From the NCBI GenBank assembly GCA_914767715.1, contig OU612068.1, positions 19,098,001 to 19,162,000 on the forward strand: DNA of 64,000 nt, given 5' to 3'. Shown piece after piece: positions 34,756 to 48,300 of the stretch (position 1 is the stretch's first letter; each line of letters begins with the position of its first letter). The position numbers and the translations under genes were made by a program. The notes beneath the pieces are model-generated. The model made no database searches and was not told the origin of the DNA. It was given only the letters and a program-made list of their open reading frames with translations. This stretch comes from Membranipora membranacea. Taxonomy: Eukaryota > Bryozoa > Gymnolaemata > Cheilostomatida > Membraniporidae.

Positions 34756-34930
34756 CGCTATCGCTTTGAGGTTCTGTGCTTGTTCTCTTTCAACTTTCAG
34801 CTATCATTTTGAGGTTCTGTGTTTGTTCTCTTTCAGCTTTCAGCTATCATTTTGAGGCTCTGTGTTTGTTCTCTTTCAGCTTTCAGCTATCATTTTGAGG
34901 TTCTGTGTTTGTTCTCATTCAGCTTTCAGG
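34756..34930. repeat. 43-bp minisatellite, four copies
   Basis: The unit contains GCTATCATTTTGAGGTTCTG, then TGTTTGTTCTCTTTCAGCTT. It is repeated about four times with few changes. Each unit carries a pyrimidine-rich TTCTCTTTCAG that resembles a 3' splice site. It lies 1.4 kb upstream of the DGK start. Confidence 0.8.
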
Positions 34931-35602
34931 GATGACACTGAACTTACAGTGCACCTAGAGCACTGTCTGTCCTTCAAACCTTCTCTTGTCCTGAGTTATC
35001 AGATATAAGTGTTATGGCTAGTTTTATGCAGATTTAGATTTGCATTAAGGCTTAATTGCTGGTCAGCCGAAAAGGAAATAGGGAGTTCACAGCCGTAACA
35101 GATAATATTCTGCCATAAACGATCATGGCATTGTTCTTGTATGGGTTAACTCACATCCTCTGGACTTCCGATGATAAGTCATAACTTGTCAAGAGAAAAA
35201 TTGGGCATGCATGACTAGCCGTTAACTTATTATTGAGAATGTCGGCAACTTGTGCCAATAAGGTGAAAATGAAATACAAAACAACATGTTCACAGCTTCA
35301 CAGTTATTGCAGGTTCAATCAGTCAATAGTTAAAAGTTGAGGGATCAGCACACATTACTACTATGTTTGGAGTACTGCTAGATGGCCAGTGAATTGAGCG
35401 CTGCAGTTTGGATTAATCTAACAGTGGAGTTCTCTGGCAGGCGCTTTCATCTTGTTGGTGATTTAGGCAATTTAGATTTCATATTTTAATTAAAGTAATA
35501 TGTAAGTAATTTGCTAAAGCCTTTGTTGTTGTATCCTGTTAAATCCTAGTTAGCTGCGTTACTATTAGATTTAGCTCATGAGTATTTCAGTTGCGATTAT
35601 GT

Positions 35603-35623
35603 GAGAGAGAGAGAGAGAGAGAG
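35603..35623 (+). repeat. (GA)n microsatellite
   Basis: About ten GA dinucleotides, upstream of the kinase gene. GA runs can act as GAGA-factor sites, but nothing else here supports that. Confidence 0.8.
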
Positions 35624-36326
35624 CCAAGTGTTTCCTAGACTAGTAATTATGTTGGGAAATTTCATGCTCATGCTCAAAATGCTTCACAGATAATACTAAC
35701 TGTTATAAGTAGGACTGGAGTTAGTCGAGACAGGTTACTGCACCCAGGTAATCTCTGTAGGTTTCTGTCATCTGGTTTTGTTTATCAGAACATTTAATCA
35801 CTTCACTTTATGTTTTCTGGTACTGGTATCATTTACTCGTTTGTTCTTACTTTTTATCTTACCCTCCAGTTGAAAGTTGAAATTCCGCTGTCATTACTGT
35901 TAGTAAATAATGACCCCGTGGTGGAAAAGCCTAGGTATTCGTCTTTGGTTAACCTCTGTTACTTTGATCTTATAATGTGAGTGTGAGTTTTGCTGCGATT
36001 ATAATTGTTTTTTATATACCTGATGTTATTGCCATAGCTGTATACAAACAACCCAATCAATCTATCTTCTTATCAAGATTTGTATAGGCTGATTGCTCTG
36101 CAAAGCTGCAATTTCATCATTTAATTTAGTCACGATTTACATTGATAAGTATACGTTTGTTTGGAATACTTGGATTTGAAGATGCATCATTTCTATCCTT
36201 ACAGATGCTTCAACCGAGTCGTTTGGTTGGGTTTACATTTAACCACAGTATAAGGATATCCTACATTAGACATCGGACAGGTCAATTAACTAGGGATAAG
36301 CTACTTTAACGGTCAGAGCCGCTCTC

Positions 36327-39300
36327 ATGTTCAGGATGTCTGGGATGGACTCTGTACAGGATAAGAGATTTTACAAGCTGAGTCCGTCAGAATTCTACGC
36401 CCTTCAGGAATATGTTTCGTGTAAGTGCTCCTCTGTGCTCGTGTTCTAGTGGACTGGATCATTACTGGTCCATGACTCTGGTATCTGCTCGTATTTCGTA
36501 TTTTCTGGCGCTGTCAACAAATTTTCATGAAACCATTCAAAACAACCCATGGACATAGAGAAAATAGATCCTTACTATGTGACCTGGAATAGGCAATCCA
36601 ATCGGAGATTAGCCCAGTGAGCTTGAAATATTTATGGGGACTGTTTCCGAAAACTGGAGTTCTTGGAAACAAATTGTACACCTATAAACTTGTTGTCAAT
36701 TGAGCGAATAAATAGCAATCGTCATAGGACATTGTAGATGCTGTTTAGATGAGTATTCAGTGAGATGATTCGAAATAAAGGCACCTTCAGCAGTGTGGAA
36801 TTTTTCCTGGAAAATTTCAGCTACTTGCTGCTGAGTGTCAATCTGTGGTGACAGCTTTCTCCCTCGTTTACTAAGGCCCACTAAGCGCGGTACTTTCCAC
36901 GCTGGTTTATCATGTTTCAACACAGGTGATTGTTAATTTGCGCCGCTTCGATGTTGTATAATTCAGTAAAACATCTAATGTAAATGTTAATACATCCTTA
37001 GCACACCCACCTCTAATGCGGGTTAAATTTGCAGCAAATATCATGTACTCTTCTTGATTTTGTCTGATCAAGTGAAATGTTAAGCAAATAAATTAATTCC
37101 GCAAAGTATTGTAAGTTGATCTCAGTAAACAGAGCGCTCAGTTGTACTGCGAAACTGATGCCCAGGATGAAAGCAGGGTACTGCTCTTGTGTATGTCAGC
37201 ATGTACGAAGGCAGCAAATGCAGTACAAAGGCAGCTAATGCATTACATAGGCTGAGAAGGTTTTGGAATGACGTAAAAGCAGCGGCCTAATGATAATGAT
37301 AAGATGCTTATTTCTTAGTTCAACTATGAAGATACGGGGTTGTGGAACTTGAACTTGAACTGGGGCCTAATTGATCCCACTCCACTCTGCTGCTTCAAAT
37401 ACCGGTGTAAATATCTCATCATCAAATTTTGTCAGACAATCTTGATCTGCATGTCATCTGAAGAGGATGCCAGCTGTAAATGCCAGGAAACATTTTGGCC
37501 TCGTCCATACAATAAGTGTCTCAAAGCCTTGCTATGCTATCATGTACCAAGCCAATGGTCTTTTAAAGATTTTGCTAAAATTTGATTGCTGTTGGCTCTC
37601 AACTGCTATCCATACTGTGGGGATAGATCCTTATAAGACCAGCCTGAGCACAAAGAGGCGGCTAGGGTCCCTAGTATAGCTTGGTGACCTGTCAGGGTAC
37701 TGGTTTTAAATACCATGCACACCTTCGAGTACCATAAATGTATAGTACTCGCCAGATAGAAATCATCATCATATTAACCGTTGTTCTTACAGATTCGGGC
37801 AAGAAATTGAGTGAAGTACTACGTGAGTTTGAAGGTGATGGAGACTTATCTCAATACAACCCTGAGGAGGTGGGTGTCATTTGTCTAACACATTCCTTAG
37901 TCAACCAACTTGAGATGGTCTTTAAATTTCCATATTGACAGCCAACTTTAGTCAAACACATTGTATGGTTGGTGGATTGAGTCATCGATTTGAGAATGAT
38001 CTAGCTATTTGTGGTGTGCAATGCCGGTTTCGGTACGATTGGTTGTAGACTTGGCGCATTTCAAAATCTGTCTCAATGGTCTGGATTTAACTTGCACAAG
38101 AATCTGCATCTTACTTTTAGATAGGTATCTCAATTTGGATGGGCCAATCTCATTTCAACAGAAAAATTGAGGTTTTGTAGACATGGCTTTGTCATACTTG
38201 CGAGCTGGTTTCCTCTAGTGGGTTTATTCACATCAATTTTATATATGCGCAATATTAAATCAAATCCTTATGTGGGTGGACAAAGTTACAACCATTAATT
38301 ATGCACCAATCTCTCAAGGAGCGGCTTTAAACTATACCTATCAGGGCTGTTGTTTAGGAAAAATGGTAGGGGAGGCGCAAAAAACCTTGAGGGTCTGAAG
38401 TAACACCAGGTTGGATCTTGTAAGCCCCTCATTGAAGTCCCAGCCTCCAAAGTGCTTTAATGATATAAAGAGCAAATGCATGTGCGCTGATTCTGACATT
38501 GGATATTCAATTATAGCATTTTTAGGCCACTCCATTGAGCACTCTAGGGGAGGCAGTGTGTCCCTGCCTCCCCTAGAACTACAGGCCTGCCTATCTCTAA
38601 ATGATAATGGATGAATTTTGATGGAATTTCGACGTCATTAGAGATTACTTGGTGTCTACAGGTTGAGAGTGGGTTTTTATTTTTAACCACCATGTCATTC
38701 ATAAACTTTTCCTCACATATCAAACAATGATCTGTTTGCATAAGTTGATAAGGAGCCATTAGGCTGATTCCACGCCCATTAGGTGAAAGATTCGAAGGTC
38801 TGTGATCAGGACAATGCCTGATAAGATCACAAAACTGATAAGTAGTAGGATCATGTTTTACATCGTGCGTGCAGGCCTACCAACTTTACCAAGTCAAAGG
38901 AGGGAACAGATTGTTACATTGTGGATCTCTTCCTGTTCCACTGTCAGCCAATCCAGTCTAGTTTCATCAGACTTTTTTTTCCTGGTCTACACTCACCCAT
39001 CACTGCAATATCTAGAATATCAACTTTTTATTTAAAATACATACATATTGTTCAAAGTTTCATAGAAGCCTCGGCCTATCTACTACCCATATTCCGAGAA
39101 TACTGTAGTGGTCTCTACTGTACTGAAACATATTCTTACCCACTTATTCTCAGAAAGTTATGTAATAACAGGCTGCGGCATTTAGTTCAACATAATTCAA
39201 CAAAGATTATAGTGTTCCATAGAGAGTTTATAATCGAGACTTTCTTTGTGACAGTAATATAATACTCCATATATAATTCACCAGTCATATACCCTTATAA

Positions 39301-42300
39301 ACGCAGAACGAGGATATAATTCCTCACTCTGCTGAGTGTGTGTTTTATGTATTATGCATCATGTAAAAGAAACATAAGCATAAATTTGCAGAGTGATGCT
39401 ATATTTTCACTGTGTTATACATCTTAGTAGAGCTGCTTTTACACTGGGCACTAATTGGGCTGAGTTTAAAAAAAAAATTGGTTAAAATTGCAAGTTTCTG
39501 TCTCCATCCGAAGACTTAGAAATAAAGATGCTACTTGTGATTCTTTCAGTTGATGTGAACTAACAAAATCTTTGAAGTCAGATTATGTGGCGGATCCACC
39601 CACACAAAGCTTCCCCACATAACCTGCATGTTCTGTACTCTGGAGAGCTTTGACATATCCAGGAACTTATTCTGAGCCTTCAGATTTACTGCATGACATT
39701 CTCATAATTTGATCATTTCGGTTACATAATCTAATCTTCACTACTGTACTTTTGCAGCCCATAGATTACGATGGCTTCAAGCTGTTCATGCACACATACT
39801 TTGACACAGACCTTCCAGAATTGCTCTGCCAAGGACTTTTCCTCTCTTTTGTAAAGACTGGTACAGAAAACTCTAATGGTTTGTTGACTTGATGAAGATT
39901 CTTGGGAGTTGCAATCAAGTACTGTGAATTTCTTTGGAGTTAACTCTCAAGTTCAATGATTCAGCTGAAGTGCAAGTCTAGAAAAATTCATTTGGGTGGT
40001 GTCAGTGTTTTAGTCTTGTTTTTTATCCTGGTAACAATTATATTGTAATTGACTCTGAGGCAACTCATGGCAATCAATTAAATTTTCAAAAAAAGCTAGA
40101 AAGACAATAAATTACCTTTATTTCATTATTATATTGGTCATGACGTCATTGCATTATATTGTGATTCGGCTGATTTATGAGCGGTTTTGTTTTTTGTTTT
40201 GTAGATGGGACGCTCCATGTTAATTCAGGTGGGGTGCAGGCACCCGACCCGTGGGCTAGACGTCATTCGCTCATTCATTCTCGGTCTAAAGACCAATCCT
40301 ATAAAACTTATACAGACAAAATACTGAAATCAGCATCGATTATGATAAAGGATCTGGTTTGTTACATATCACTTCTGGAGGCTGGAACTGTAGAAGAAAA
40401 ACTAGAGTGTAAGTGGTCTGCGCTCCCCCAGACTCTTGCCCCTTCGGCGACGCCCTGCCCGTCGCCTCCCCCCCTTCTTCCCCGGGGCGAGGAACAGTAT
40501 TTTCTACTATATGTTTATGTCGGAATTAATTTTCCAGTCAGGGCTCTCAATATAATGTTCCCTTTAAAATCCATCATCCTCCCTGAGATATTGGTTCTTG
40601 ATCTGAGTCATTTCTTATTTATCTTTGTCGAGAAGCATTTTCAAGCAGCCTCGTAATAAGGACCAATTTGCAATGACTTCGCCCACATTATTTTACCTAA
40701 TCTTGGACAATGCCCTCTTCAGTTCATTCATTCATCATGGTATCCAAGTAGCCTCTTCAGTTTTGATCATTATATGACGCACCTTTTGGTAATGGCAGAC
40801 TGCCTGTAAATGTTGGGGAGCCTGGGTTCTTATCCCTTCTGCCTCTGCACCCGGGGTCGGATTGCGCACTCAGGGTTGTCTGACCTCCCTTCAAACCGAT
40901 CGCGCCATCTGACCATCCCTTTATAGCGCCTGCTATTCACTGCCAGTGCCAGGTGATTGGTGCTGCGGGAGTCGTTGGTTCAAGTCTTACTCGGGGAGCT
41001 TTCATGATTGATTGTCCCTACCCCCAGCACCATGTGGTGTATGTATCGCCTGATGGCGCTGGCACTGAACGTGAAGTGTCCTTGCTGCTTTGTATCTGGA
41101 CTGATACATCACCTTGCAATTTGAATTAGCCATCATGATGTAAATTTATGGCTCTTGGTTCTCTCTTTGTAGTTACGTTTAAACTTTATGACTCTGATGA
41201 GAACGGAGTACTTGATAACAAGGTAAGATTTATATTCACGACTGACCGAGCAGTGTATATTATATTTAGCAGTTCCATTAGTTTGTTATGTGTACATTGA
41301 AATGGAGCGGGTTGTCACCTATTCGAGGGAGTTTTTTTGTTGACTTGTTGACAAAGTTGAAGATTTTTTAAAGGGGAAATTGGGTATGAATAACGGCTCT
41401 GTACCTCAGATGCAGAGAGCCTTAGTACAATCAGTCAACCAAACAGTCAGCCCAACACACCTATGCCATGATGTACTAGATCAAATTTAATCCAATTGTC
41501 TGCATTCAAGTTGCTCCCTTCCACTGGTCACATTGAGGCCAGTTGTGGGGGAGCAGCTCCGAATGCAGGCAAATAGACCAAACTGGTCTAATTATATACC
41601 GGTCATTCCTGCCGCCCAATCGATGATGCCGGACAGCTAGTTATCTGGTTATCGTGGTTATCTTAGTGATCGTAGTTACCCCGGCTTACTTTATTACATA
41701 CTTGAGAAGAATGAAAATTGCTGCATCATATGAGGAGTGGGAGTTCATTGCTGCTTTTATATAAATACAAACTACCTGGCATATCTATATTTAGCTAGAA
41801 TAAATGGATATTTGTGGGCTTCTTCTGATGGAGAAGTTGGTTATGAGTCATTACATAAGCTGAGAAACCAATCAATATTTTGTTTTGAGCAACTTTTGCA
41901 GAGTTTTGGCTACTCTTGGTAATTCAACTGCATGCTGGGCTTCATGGTTAAATGAGTCTGATACTTCAATGACTATTTCAGTGATGAGGTTTTGGCACCT
42001 TCTTGCCTTTTTCTTCTTATATTACTGCTGCAAAGCCACTCTTTTATGCACATGAGCGTATTTTCTGGACCAGAATATCTCCTGGCACAAAGAACCATGA
42101 GCTGAGCTTCTAAATGAGAATGCGCCCCTAAAAATATAGTCCAAAGTGGTGTAATTTTAGTCTTTAGCTGATTAAAATCAGGGGTCATATCACATCCAAC
42201 ATCCCGAAGCATGGGCGGCTAGGCTTGCACGCCTTCTTTTCCTTGGAGGTGGCTTTGTCTATGGGTCTTATTTATATCATACCTCCACTCAAACTGGGAA

Positions 42301-45300
42301 TACGTCCCATTCCGTAGACCCATGAGGTCACAATATCCATCCCTCGCATATACACTGAGCCTTATATCGAGTCCTTACTTCATGGTGTTAACGTAAGAAA
42401 AGGACAAAATTGACACAGGAGGAAATTATTCCAAGTTCATCAATTTCATGTTTGCGTTTATAACATTCGTTATCAACCCAATTACAGCGGCTGAACACCC
42501 CTCTGCCCTATACAAATTAATTGAAGTAATGTTAAATGGCTAGAACGATGTTTTGAGTGGGTGCAAAGCTCTAATCACAACTTGTGTTGCGATGGAATTA
42601 CATTAGCTCGGAGCATCGAAGCTTCACAGGAAAAGTTATTAACCATAATGCTTTGTAGCCATCCGTAATCACTTTCTTGATTAGTTTCGCCAGTGGGTTT
42701 AACATATTAGTTCCAGAATGTCGTATACATATACAACCATTACGCCCCACTACATATACAATCGGCCTTGCTCTGTGGTGTACACACGTACACAGAGGAA
42801 GGATATATTCTTTCTCTATGATAAATACAAAGCCTTGGCTATCACAGTTGAAGTTTCCTCATGGTTTAATTTACAAAGTGATAGTTTTTCACATCATTAT
42901 TTATTAGAGTCCTGAAATTATCCAAGGTCACTGACATGGATACTTGCAACACATCACAGAGTAAGGATATATACATCCTTACTCTATGAATACCTCAATC
43001 ATCACAGCAGTAGCATGTAAAATATGCAATTTGATTTTGAAAAGCAATCAAGCCACTTGACCTGTATGAAAGGGATCAAGTAACCATATGAGAAAAATTA
43101 TGAAAATAAATATGTTTATTATTCAGAAATTGGCAAGAAATAGGTGGTGTGACCCGGTCAAATGAAAATAAGCTGGTTTAGTCAGATTCAAATTCTCTGA
43201 CTCGCAGTTAGTTTATCGCAAATCTGAGTCTGTTTCTATCTTTACTAAAAAAGTTCTGAGTCGAGCATTGATCCTAAGAAATGAGTGAAATTGTTTTCAA
43301 ACTGAAGAGTGTTTATTTTACCTATTTTTGTTACAGGAAGTTGATCACATTATAAATCAAATGATGACAGTTGCCAAATACCTCGGCTGGGATGTCTCTG
43401 AGTTGGAGCCTGTAAGTACTATATTATACCTCTTTCAGCACGGTGTCTATAATTGACCTCATTATTTATTTTTAGTATGAGATTTTTCAAGTGAAGTGTC
43501 ACTTCAACATATTTCTGTCTCTAGTCGAAGCAATAAGTTAATAAGAATTTCTGATATTTGGTGTACAGCGTGGAGTTTATTTGTAAATGGCTGAAAATTA
43601 TTTTGTGCATATCCACTGTGTGAAAGCTCTGCCCGAATTGGAGTTAGCTGTCCACCGCAAAAATCCCTGTGAAAGCAGACGGCTCCGCTTTCTGTACAGA
43701 CTCGAGACATTGAAAGCTCTAATAAAACCACAATATGTCATCACATTTCAGATACTGCAAGAAATGATGCACGAGATAGATTATGATTCTGATGGTATGG
43801 TGACCATAGAAGAATGGAAGCGGGGTGGTATGACGAACGTCCCGTTACTTGTTCTTCTTGGTCTTGACAAGGTGAGTCTGTAAATCAACTTCAGGTTTGG
43901 TTGGTAGTCATGCTGCTGCTCGAGTTTGAAGTTATTACTCTATCTATGTATATCTATAGTCTCTGGTTATATGTTGAAGATCGATAACATAGCAATGGAA
44001 AGAAGCTGTTTGTCATCTGACTGAACAGGAAAGCATAGTTTGACACAGTCTTCATTACATTGCCGTCGAATAATCCATTGTTGATTCAAAAAGTCATAGT
44101 ATCTGGAATTATTGTTTATCATAGACATTGACAAGCCTTTATTTTTTAACTTTTCAATGTCACAATGTTTTATTTATTTTAAGAATGTCCAAGATGATGG
44201 CTCCCATGTGTGGAAGCTAAAACATTTCAACAAACGAGCTTATTGCAACTTGTGTAGAAATCTACTTGTTGGATTTGGCAAGCAGGGCTTGTCTTGTAAA
44301 TGTAAGTATTATCATCAATTACCAATAACATAACAGTCTGGTGGCAGCCTCGTTCTATTAAATTAGCATCGTATTGTGCGAAATACTTTAAAGTACATTA
44401 TAACCATTGTGTTCAGCATGAAAAACTCTACCAGAAACAACAGTCAAACCCTGTCCACCAAAAATCACAACTGAAGTTGCATTTCTAGCCACTTTTTGAA
44501 TAGGCTGGCACCGGACCTGTTAACAAATATAAGTATGACCTGCGAATATACAATTTAGTCAAATTTGGTTGTCCACATTAACTTATCATGACCGATGCGC
44601 GTAGTCATAAATGTATCGTGATAATATCTCACAGACACGCAGACTTGATCTCAGTGACACAAATTAGCTGATGATGTCAAACAGCACCGAAATCAGCTTG
44701 TTCCTATCAGCTGTTGTGATCAAAAGACTAAATTCATAGATTCAGTTGATTCAATAATCTGTGGGTTTAGGAATAACTGTATCATGTTTTGTTTGATGGA
44801 ATTTAGATCCTTGATTTTTGTTCCGTTCCGGAGACAGTCACACTTATTACACCCTATCCTCCCACTCAACATTTTTCATGGTCTGTATAGAGTTTAGTTT
44901 GATATTACCGTCAGACCGAATTGCTATGTACTTGAAAAAACATTCTTGTTGCTTGTTGATTCTGTAGGCTCATTATAAATGGAGCTGTCAAAATTAGATA
45001 CATTTTATTCTATCTTCACACATCAGCTGATATGCGTAGTGAGATATTTATAGAATGAGGAATTACCTATCCAATCGTGTTAGTTTCCTTATGGGAATCG
45101 TAAAGAGATGTTCGAATAAAAAGAGGTATTGCGTTACCATAAAACCGTCTATAAACATATTATTAAGTTACTAACAGCATAATAAATGAATCATCATGTA
45201 AGTTCTCAGCGTGTAATAAACATTTTCATTACCCTCAGAGGGGTTTTTCCATCATAAATTGTCAATAATCACTCTATGATAATGTGTTTTTGTGGTGCAA

Positions 45301-48300
45301 CCGGCCCATTTTGGTAAACCATAAATGGTTGTTTTATTCTTTAATATCAATAAATCAGCCCTTAGCTGGTCTAATTATATCACTATCAGTCATGGAGTTC
45401 CCTAACTGTTTTTTCGGCCAGTTTATGTTCAAGCACAGTACAATTAAGAATGCCCCTCTACAAACTTTTGGGTTGGAGTTGCCTGATTACTCATAGAATT
45501 GTACTAGCAAGAAGTGAGATCAGAAATGCTCTTTTGCAACCAGTTCAGCACTCAGACTGGATAAGGGGGGGGGGGGGTTAAAAGTTGATGCTGGACTGAT
45601 GCCTGCATATTCTCCAACAGAAACCAGATAGTTATTTGAAGATTTGTCCGAAATTCTCAGCAAGATTTCACAAATTTAGGTTCAATTGGCTATTCAAGTC
45701 CACCCTCATTAGGGCATGCATCTTACCAAATTTAAACATATAAGGTTGTATAGTGCAAATCGTCCTGTGTTGAGTACTGGGAGGGTAGCAGTATGCAGTA
45801 TGGGGACCTTACATTTCAAGTTGCTTTGACCAGGAAACATCATATTTATATTTTGTTTTGTAGTTTGTAAATATACAGTACATGAGAGATGCGCTGCTAG
45901 AGCCCCAAACTGTTGTATCACCACATATACCAAAACAAGGAAACACACACAGGTGAGGCTGGGGGCCGTCGGGTTGGGGGCAAAAGTCTGGGGGCTCAGA
46001 CTAGTGAGACTGCTGCTCGTATATCATCTGATGCTATCATCGTAAATCAGAAATTTTGACTTGTTTAGTGCTTATTGATGATGAGTCGGATGATAAGGTT
46101 TCACCTGCTGGGTAACAATTTACAGCTCGCCAGTGTTCTGCGTTGTGTCCTGGGTTAAAGCTTACAATACGATAGTTAAACTGCCCTAACATTGCCCTGG
46201 TTGATGGTAGTAGCATTTCGATATCAATCACATTTCTATTCTAATTGCTGGGAATGAAGTGGATAATGAAATGCTACAACCATCAACCCAGGCAGTGTTT
46301 GAAAACTAACTAAACTTAACTTAAGCAGTACACTAACGGGTCAGCCAACCCAAAGCTTATAGTCATTCGCCGAACTCGGCTATCAATTTGAAGCTTTATC
46401 TATACCGAAGCTTCATTCATGTATGATGATTTTGTTCATTAGAAAACAGGAACGGAACCTGAGGTATGTTAACTGTTGTGAAGCACGTTTATAGTCAATA
46501 AAACTTCTATCCTTATTTGAGAAAATGTTCTAGGTTGTTTATTTTGTTAGCCTTGGTGGAACAGATCAAGCTTTTTTTTTCATATTGACAACCGCTAAGA
46601 TTTTAAGATCTACCCTTCTTTGGTGGTGAGCATCTATTTTGTGGAGAAGACTCATGGCCTTGCTAGGCAGAGATACAATGTTTTGCGCTAGCAGGTTGCC
46701 TTAACTGTGTAGTGATCGAGATGGCGCTAGGCCAGTCAAAACCATTACATTACTCATAATCATTTATTTCAATTTAAAGCATATTTGAACAGTAAGTCTG
46801 GAAATTGTCTTGAATGTTTTGACTAAGGTGCACAACCCCAACAACATAGACTGATCACGAGTAGATGATTGCAACTGGTTAATTATTTTGTTCCACAGTA
46901 GGAGTTACCTGCCACCACACATAAAAGTAGGCAACTTCATTTATGAATGTAGAAAAATTTAGTAATGTGATATAGTTTTCTCATCATAGTAGATGTTATA
47001 GATGGAGATTTGCGTTAAAAATTTATGAAAGTCATTTTGTTTTATGCTCATTTTTTAGCCCATGGTGCACCTCTGGGTAGAAGGTAATTGTGCGGGGAAA
47101 TGTCACAAGTGCCGCAAAAATATCAAAAGTGGTATGACAGGTCTTCACTGCAGATGGTGCCAAATGAATGTAAGTTTGTAACAAAGCTCTCTGAAGTACA
47201 ATAGACTCCATCCTCAAACATTGCAGCACTCCAAGTGACAGCTAGGACATGCTTTTTTTTTACTCAGTTTCTGCTTTATTTTGTAAATAACAAAAAATTT
47301 GCATTATGTAAAGAACATGCAGCGGTGCAGTCAGGTCATAGGATAACTCTATGTGTCCGGTAGTCTTGTGACCAAGCAGCCACAGACCAGAGAGGTGACC
47401 GCCCGACTGGATAATGTTTTAATCCCTGGCAAAGGAAAACTTACACATTTGCGCATTGTTCTCACACTTAGAAAAATTTTGATGGTTTCTTCTGTCACTT
47501 CGCAACAACATTATCGATAAGTTCTCATAAATAAAGTGTCAATCACATGTACACATCACACCGTCTCTGTTTTATAGTTGCATAATAAATGTGTTCAGCT
47601 GGTGAGTACTGAGTGTGACTTAGGCGAGCTGAGAGAACACATCCTACCGCCCACATCCATCAGTCCTACAGTACTAGACAGGCATGGACGCCTCTCCAGA
47701 CAGAATTCCACCATGTCAGTATCAGCCATGAACAGTTCACTGCAGATAGTCCCTCCACCTGGGGTCATTCCTCTAGTCGTGTTCATCAATCCAAAGAGCG
47801 GAGGCAAACAGGGTACTCGACTGCTCAGAAAATTCCAATACTTACTTAACCCGAGACAGGTGTTTAATCTGCTGCAGGATAAGGGACCTGTTGTAGGCTT
47901 GAAGCAGTTTCTCGACGTTGACTGTCGAGTTATGGTAGCCGGAGGAGATGGAACTGTTGGTTGGCTTCTCGATGCTATGGGTGAGTTGGTATAATGAAAC
48001 TTTATTATGAAATTTTATTATGAAATTTATTATGAAACTTATTATGAAACCACGTTTGGGATGGTGAGACTTACTTGTCTATTGTGGGTAATAGCACCTC
48101 ATTCATTCCATATTTAGAGTCTCGACTTCATCAGCGAAAAAAATAAGAGATTATGTACTAGTACTATACTACCATAAAATGGACTAACGGCAGTGTTGCC
48201 ACATGAAGTCAACTCATCACTTACCATCTTGGTTATTTTGTAGACAAAATGAACCTAACGAAACGACCCCCTGTGGTGGTGTTACCCTTAGGTACAGGTA

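Larger units (their letters stand above)
30384..36326. other. Intergenic region between divergent UQCRFS1 and DGK
   Basis: This 5.9-kb gap contains no recognised coding sequence. It should hold the promoters of both divergent genes and untranslated 5' exons of the kinase. Listed separately are a 110-bp foldback, four palindromes, a 43-bp minisatellite and a GA run. Two AAGGAGTAAACTTG words at 31034 and 31071 pair with a TTTACTCCTT nearby. A 17-bp word, AACAAGTTCTCGCTAGC, occurs twice near 33580 and 33620. Confidence 0.5.

Noticed and set aside
38921-39262. 113-codon plus-strand frame in a DGK intron
   Set aside because: It overlaps another frame, has no domain, and lies within an intron of a well-supported gene.
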